A stretch of DNA of 6,556 bases, taken from positions 1 through 6,556 of the forward strand of contig SCQA01000221.1 of assembly GCA_004298725.1 (NCBI GenBank). Reading direction: 5' to 3'. Both the position numbers and the translations under genes were made by a program. The notes beneath the pieces were generated by a model. It searched no databases, was not told the origin of the DNA, and saw only the letters and a program-made list of their open reading frames with translations. Source of the stretch: a bacterium (lineage in GTDB: Bacteria; Desulfobacterota; GWC2-55-46). Position 1 is the first letter of the stretch; every line of letters starts with the position of its first letter. Positions 3,500 to 6,556 of this stretch are shown piece after piece.

Positions 3500-5635
3500 T
3501 TACGGCACAATGCTTCCGTCGAACGCCCTGAAATCGAGGATGCTGCCGCCGTAAATATGGCGTAGCTTATAGGTGAGTTTGTCGTTATTGAACATGCTCC
3601 CTACATTAGGCATGTCCTGAACGAAAAGCTCCGGCTCCTCTTTGCCGTCAAGGAAGCCTATTTCAATACCCGGTATGTCGGCGGGTGATGCCGCAAGGTA
3701 CCAGTTATTTATATCGGTCCAGTATGGCACCACGATCATTTCCATTTGCAACGTCCGGGTGAAATCAGGGGCCGTCGGACTGAAGTCCGAGTTCCTCGCC
3801 GTTGATACGAGGTCGTAGAATGTTTTGTCGAGGTCCACCGGGACAATGCCGTACTTCGGCGCAATGCCGAGCACTTGCGCGCTATTTAGCTCAGTCTGCT
3901 TGAGCATTGCCTGACGCCTCGCCGCGAAGGTTCCTGCCGTCAGCGCGCCTGTAGCAAGGTTGGCGTGTCCGGCGGTGAATAGGGCCGTGCTGTCGTATAT
4001 CAGCGGATTTGTCGCGAGGAAATCGAATACGAACTTAAAGAGTGTCCTTGCGGCCGTCCTCCCAAGCTTTAGAGGTATTCTCCTAATCGCACCAACATCG
4101 TCGTTCTTTATGGCCTCGAGCGTAATATCCTCGGTGCCGCCCCTCTTTGCGGGCGCATAAGTAGATTCTTCGTTCCCGGGTGTAGCTAACGCCGGGTACC
4201 CCAAACCTTGGGCGACTATGGGCAAGTCTCCATACCCGCCCAGCCTGTCCCTTCGATTAGTGCGGAAGTCCATCAAGGGCACTACATTAGCTATCTTCCT
4301 CCAGTCGGTAAAGCCTGGGGAGTTATATTCGGCAATCATTCGTCTTGCAATCGAATCGCCGAGGGCAAGGGCGAAGCTACTCGAATCAACTGATGCCCTC
4401 AATCTTGATGATGCGTTCAGGCGCCCTGTAACAAGCTCGTCGCCGGTGAGGTTCATATATGCGGCTTTGAAGCTGTGCACCTTGCCGTCAAAAAAATCAT
4501 CGAGCATTTTTTTTCGTTTGTCGAAGTCTTCTTCCACGATGACTATTCTGCCTGCGCCGGTTACAGCGCCGGAACCGGTGAGTTTGTCGAGAAACTCCTT
4601 TTCTTCTTTTACCGCCGCCTTGAGCGCCTCGTTATCGAATACCTTGCCGGCATAGAGCTTCTTTAACCTCTCCTTCGACAGATCGGGGAGACCTGAATCG
4701 GACATCTCTTTTTCGAGAGCTATAGTGCAGGCCACTAACCTTGCCTCTTCCAGTATCTTCTGCGCGGCCTTTATAGGCTTGTCCGACTCCTCATTGACTT
4801 TAGCTTTTGCGGCCTTAGTAGAGGCTGTCATTACCACAGCGTCGGGGACAGATGCTAACGAACACCCGCATGAGGGGCAAAACGCGTCATTCGGATTAAC
4901 CTTTGCGCCACAATCCGAACATACCGTAACTTGCATCGCCATTGCGGCCTTGAGCTTACCCATCACGTCTTCCTCGGTTACAGTTCCGTCTGTTACCTTT
5001 GCCTCGATGGACGCGTAGAGGTCGGGCCTCCGCTCCTTCAAGGCGGCTAACAACTTATCCATTTGCGCCTCCTTTTGGCCCGCCTTTCTGGCCGCGGCCA
5101 TCTTTAAGAATTTCCCGCCTGCGGCGGGTTCGTACACAACGTCTATTGTTACGTCATTGATCGTGAGCGGGGCTTTCATAATCCTTCCATTAATACTTCG
5201 CGTCGTCGCCGTGCAACCCACGTCGTGTGATACGCCTATCAAATCTTTCTTCCCCCGCGCCCATGCGTCTACGACCGCGTCGCGAAGCCACTTTGCCGAG
5301 CGCAGGATGTTAAAATACCCCTTTAGCCCTGTTGCATCTTCTGTAACGCCATCCATCCAGCCGACGAGGTCGCGTATGCTTTTGCCGTATACATGCTCCT
5401 TGGCCTGGTGCTGGGCCTCGGTGAGTGCAAAAACTTTAGCCCCCTCATATATCGGTATGGCCGCCTTGAGCGCCTCGGCGTCCCAATAGATCAACCCCTG
5501 TTTGTCCGGCCCGAACTCGACAATCCGCATTTCCCATCTATAGCCGTAATCTTCCGTTACCGCATCTCCGGCCGCTCCGCAAAGCCGAAAATCCGACGTA
5601 AGCCTGACATCCCACTGTTCTTTATTCAAAAGCAT
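3500..5635 (-). CDS. prohead protease - scaffold - major capsid protein fusion with internal zinc ribbon
   Basis: A 711-residue polyprotein-like virion gene. Residues about 30-180 resemble Mu I/HK97-type prohead proteases. Candidate catalytic residues are H76 or H81 (EAQHQAKEHVYG) and S136 in LIGVSHD, followed by the family-like INDVTIDVVYEP end of the domain. Residues about 180-400 are charged and helix-prone, as expected for a scaffold. They are interrupted at 239-258 by a CxxC-x10-CxxC zinc ribbon (C239, C242, C253, C256, plus C258). Residues about 400-711 resemble the Mu T-type HK97-fold capsid, with ALFTAGHANLATG at 551-563 and LGIAPKYGIVPVDLDKT at 589-605. Fusions of protease and capsid are a known phage arrangement. 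The zinc ribbon inside is the unusual part. The ATG at 5635 has a GAGAGG site five bases upstream. No separate scaffold or capsid gene follows. A possible internal start (Met225) and an A8 run (4507-4514) are listed separately. Confidence 0.88.
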   Translation of the reverse strand: MLLNKEQWDVRLTSDFRLCGAAGDAVTEDYGYRWEMRIVEFGPDKQGLIYWDAEALKAAIPIYEGAKVFALTEAQHQAKEHVYGKSIRDLVGWMDGVTEDATGLKGYFNILRSAKWLRDAVVDAWARGKKDLIGVSHDVGCTATTRSINGRIMKAPLTINDVTIDVVYEPAAGGKFLKMAAARKAGQKEAQMDKLLAALKERRPDLYASIEAKVTDGTVTEEDVMGKLKAAMAMQVTVCSDCGAKVNPNDAFCPSCGCSLASVPDAVVMTASTKAAKAKVNEESDKPIKAAQKILEEARLVACTIALEKEMSDSGLPDLSKERLKKLYAGKVFDNEALKAAVKEEKEFLDKLTGSGAVTGAGRIVIVEEDFDKRKKMLDDFFDGKVHSFKAAYMNLTGDELVTGRLNASSRLRASVDSSSFALALGDSIARRMIAEYNSPGFTDWRKIANVVPLMDFRTNRRDRLGGYGDLPIVAQGLGYPALATPGNEESTYAPAKRGGTEDITLEAIKNDDVGAIRRIPLKLGRTAARTLFKFVFDFLATNPLIYDSTALFTAGHANLATGALTAGTFAARRQAMLKQTELNSAQVLGIAPKYGIVPVDLDKTFYDLVSTARNSDFSPTAPDFTRTLQMEMIVVPYWTDINNWYLAASPADIPGIEIGFLDGKEEPELFVQDMPNVGSMFNNDKLTYKLRHIYGGSILDFRAFDGSIVP
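4507..4514 (-). other. A8 run forming an A_AAA_AAA slippery site near the scaffold/capsid boundary
   Basis: On the minus strand the codons CGA AAA AAA ATG (Arg374-Lys-Lys-Met377) give eight consecutive A, phased as a canonical A_AAA_AAA slippery heptamer. A -1 shift would read AAT GCT CGA and then stop at TGA. The product would be a 379-residue protease-scaffold protein lacking the capsid domain. Ten bases downstream is a T7 run (4490-4496) that could pair weakly with the A run. Lys325-Lys326 in the same gene uses AAG AAG, so an A run is not forced by codon preference. Slippage itself is inferred, not shown. Confidence 0.3.
4961..4975 (-). promoter_or_regulatory. candidate internal ribosome binding site and in-frame ATG (Met225) in the fusion gene
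   Basis: On the minus strand GAGGAAG (4969-4975) stands five bases before an in-frame ATG (4961-4963), which is codon 225 of the 711-codon gene. The AGGA core is seven bases from the ATG, which is good spacing. Starting here would give a 487-residue protein without the protease domain, beginning 14 residues before the zinc ribbon. Lambda C/Nu3 and Mu I/Z are known cases where an in-frame internal start in a protease gene yields the scaffold. The caveat is that GAG GAA also simply encodes Glu221-Glu222, so the match may be chance. Confidence 0.35.
5107..5128 (-). repeat. GC-rich hairpin within the protease region, sharing an 18-base motif with 3464-3481
   Basis: Bases 5114-5128 form a perfect six-pair stem with a three-base loop (CCCGCC and GGCGGG arms), encoding part of EPAAGGK near residues 169-175. 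Bases 5107-5124 match 3464-3481 in 17 of 18 positions in the same orientation. The second copy lies in the non-coding gap after the capsid gene and is also part of a hairpin. Confidence 0.45.
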
Positions 5636-5666
5636 TTTTTCCTCTCTTTACTTCTTTACTGCGGGA

Positions 5667-5900
5667 TTATTTTTCGTCTTTTGCTTCTTTTGTTTTTGAT
5701 ACAGTCACCTTCTGGCCGTCGGTTGTTACAAGTACGATTGCGCTTCCAGCATCCCTCCAATTTAATACGTCTTCAACTCTCATGGCTCGCTCTACCGGCG
5801 CGTACTTTATAACCGTACGTCCGTCTTCATTAACATTTTTCCCCTCGGAACCTCTGAATCTAAGTCCTTTCAGATATTTCGCGTCTATCTTTTCTGGCAT
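5667..5900 (-). CDS. small hypothetical phage protein between head morphogenesis and protease-capsid genes
   Basis: A 77-residue protein whose family I do not recognise. It starts with ATG preceded by a strong AAGGAGAGGAG ribosome binding site, lies 28 bases after the head morphogenesis gene and ends 31 bases before the protease-capsid start. The position and ribosome binding site make it a real gene. The N-terminal half is charged (MPEKIDAKYLKGLRFRGSEG). Residues about 40-68 contain a likely short beta-rich unit: VEDVLNWRDAGSAIVLVTTDG followed by QKVTV. The tail is Lys/Glu-rich (SKTKEAKDEK). There are no cysteines, membrane segments or catalytic motifs. A small head accessory protein is one possibility, inferred from position only. 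Confidence 0.7.
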   Translation of the reverse strand: MPEKIDAKYLKGLRFRGSEGKNVNEDGRTVIKYAPVERAMRVEDVLNWRDAGSAIVLVTTDGQKVTVSKTKEAKDEK

Positions 5901-5928
5901 TGTTTTTCTCCTCTCCTTTTGTTTTGTG

Positions 5929-6556
5929 TTAGTTCCACCGCACGTGATACGGCACGTGGTCGCATCCGCAATTTATTACTTCGCCTATCGGGGCCTTCGG
6001 GTCCCGCGGGTACATCATCGCTACGTTCCCGACAAGAAAAGGCTCGTCAACCGGAACGTGATATCCGTTAAGCGCCAAATGATACGGCCTCGCCATCCTT
6101 GGGTGCCCGGCATGGAGCCATTGCTTCTCTAAACCATCTACGTATCCCGCCGCCTCTTCCATTCTCGATTGGGCCGCCATGGAAAATGCGCGCCCCAGCT
6201 CGGTCTTGGTTATGGCCTCGGCCCTCGCATCAAGCGACGTAAATATGGACGGGTCGGTCAGGTTCGCGCCGATCGCCTTAGATACTTCCTGCGGCGTCTT
6301 GCCGCCAAGCACCCCGAGCGTCAACTCAGATTTAATTTTCGACCACGCGTCGCCGTAAAGGTTTTGGGTTACATGCCCGGCAAAATCCTTCATCGCAAGC
6401 CTTTCCATGCTCGACTTTGATATATTGAACCCCGTGTATATGCCCGCGGCTGAAAGCGGCGCATCAACCATTTCTATTCCCATCTGCCCCGCGTCGTCTA
6501 TAAGCCCTGATATTTCCGTTTTAGCTTTTGTCACTGCGTTAGTTATGTTCCGCTCA
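5929..6556 (-). CDS. Mu F-like head morphogenesis protein, C-terminal part (5' end outside window)
   Basis: Minor head protein of the phage Mu F / SPP1 gp7 family, which associates with the portal and takes part in prohead assembly. Seen here: 208 readable codons ending in TAA. The conserved C-terminal domain runs from about residue 104 to 198, counting from the GTG at 6534. It contains RAEAITKTELGRAF, then W139, the PRMARPYH stretch with R146 and H152, LNG, VDEPF and a closing INCGC. This order (R..I..TE..RA, W, R..H, G, F, NC.C) is the family signature. The frame stays open upstream of 6534 to the edge (codons reading ERNITNAV), and family members usually have a longer helical N-terminus. 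The GTG is therefore most likely an internal valine and the gene is cut by the window. Portal and terminase genes would be expected further right. The next gene starts 28 bases downstream. Confidence 0.88.
   Translation of the reverse strand, partial: ERNITNAVTKAKTEISGLIDDAGQMGIEMVDAPLSAAGIYTGFNISKSSMERLAMKDFAGHVTQNLYGDAWSKIKSELTLGVLGGKTPQEVSKAIGANLTDPSIFTSLDARAEAITKTELGRAFSMAAQSRMEEAAGYVDGLEKQWLHAGHPRMARPYHLALNGYHVPVDEPFLVGNVAMMYPRDPKAPIGEVINCGCDHVPYHVRWN

Noticed and set aside
4218..4655. 145-codon open frame on the plus strand within the fusion gene
   Set aside because: It is a shadow of the protease-capsid gene; no ribosome binding site and no recognisable protein features.
5929..6534. 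Treating GTG at 6534 as the true start of the head morphogenesis gene
   Set aside because: The frame remains open upstream to the window edge, there is no ribosome binding site before the GTG, and the family normally has a longer N-terminus.
1..6556. CRISPR array, tRNA, insertion sequence, toxin-antitoxin or anti-phage defence system
   Set aside because: No regularly spaced repeats, cloverleaf, transposase motifs or paired small toxin/antitoxin genes were seen. All supported genes fit virion assembly or are small unknowns in that operon.

Overview
The window is a stretch of a tailed-phage or prophage structural operon. Every gene I can support lies on the minus strand, so the operon reads from right (6556) to left (1). 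The proteins and their order fit a siphovirus-type phage with a Mu/HK97-style head and a type 1 (lambda/HK97/SPP1-like) neck. Base composition is roughly balanced, ribosome binding sites are clear and AG-rich, and gene packing is tight. I cannot name the host from the sequence, and nothing in it shows whether this is a free phage or an integrated prophage.

Layout in transcription order. (1) The C-terminal part of a Mu F-like head morphogenesis protein, cut by the right edge. (2) A 77-residue protein of unknown function. (3) A 711-residue fusion of prohead protease, helical scaffold-like region with an embedded zinc ribbon, and major capsid protein. (4) A 150-residue beta-rich protein with a Sec-type signal peptide. 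(5) A 228-residue probable head-tail adaptor. (6) A 168-residue HK97 gp10-like neck/tail component. (7) A 157-residue probable tail completion protein. (8) A 65-residue small protein with a GTG start. (9) A 317-residue tail tube protein. The 68 bases left of the tail tube gene hold an inverted repeat and a run of ten A (minus strand) at the window edge, with no convincing gene.

The genes work together in building the virion. The Mu F-like protein acts with the portal in prohead initiation. The fusion supplies protease, scaffold and shell. The adaptor, gp10-like and completion proteins join head to tail, and the tube protein polymerises into the tail. Genes 5 to 9 are spaced by 4 to 14 bases or overlap by 11 to 14 bases, which suggests translational coupling. 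The signal-peptide gene is the exception: it has gaps of 87 and 78 bases on its two sides, each holding a strong stem-loop, so it looks like an inserted or separately controlled cassette.

The most interesting points are the fusion gene's possible internal start at Met225 with a good Shine-Dalgarno sequence, its zinc ribbon, an A8 slippery run near the scaffold/capsid boundary, and the secreted-type protein inside a capsid operon. I found no CRISPR array, tRNA, rRNA, insertion sequence, defence cassette or attachment site.
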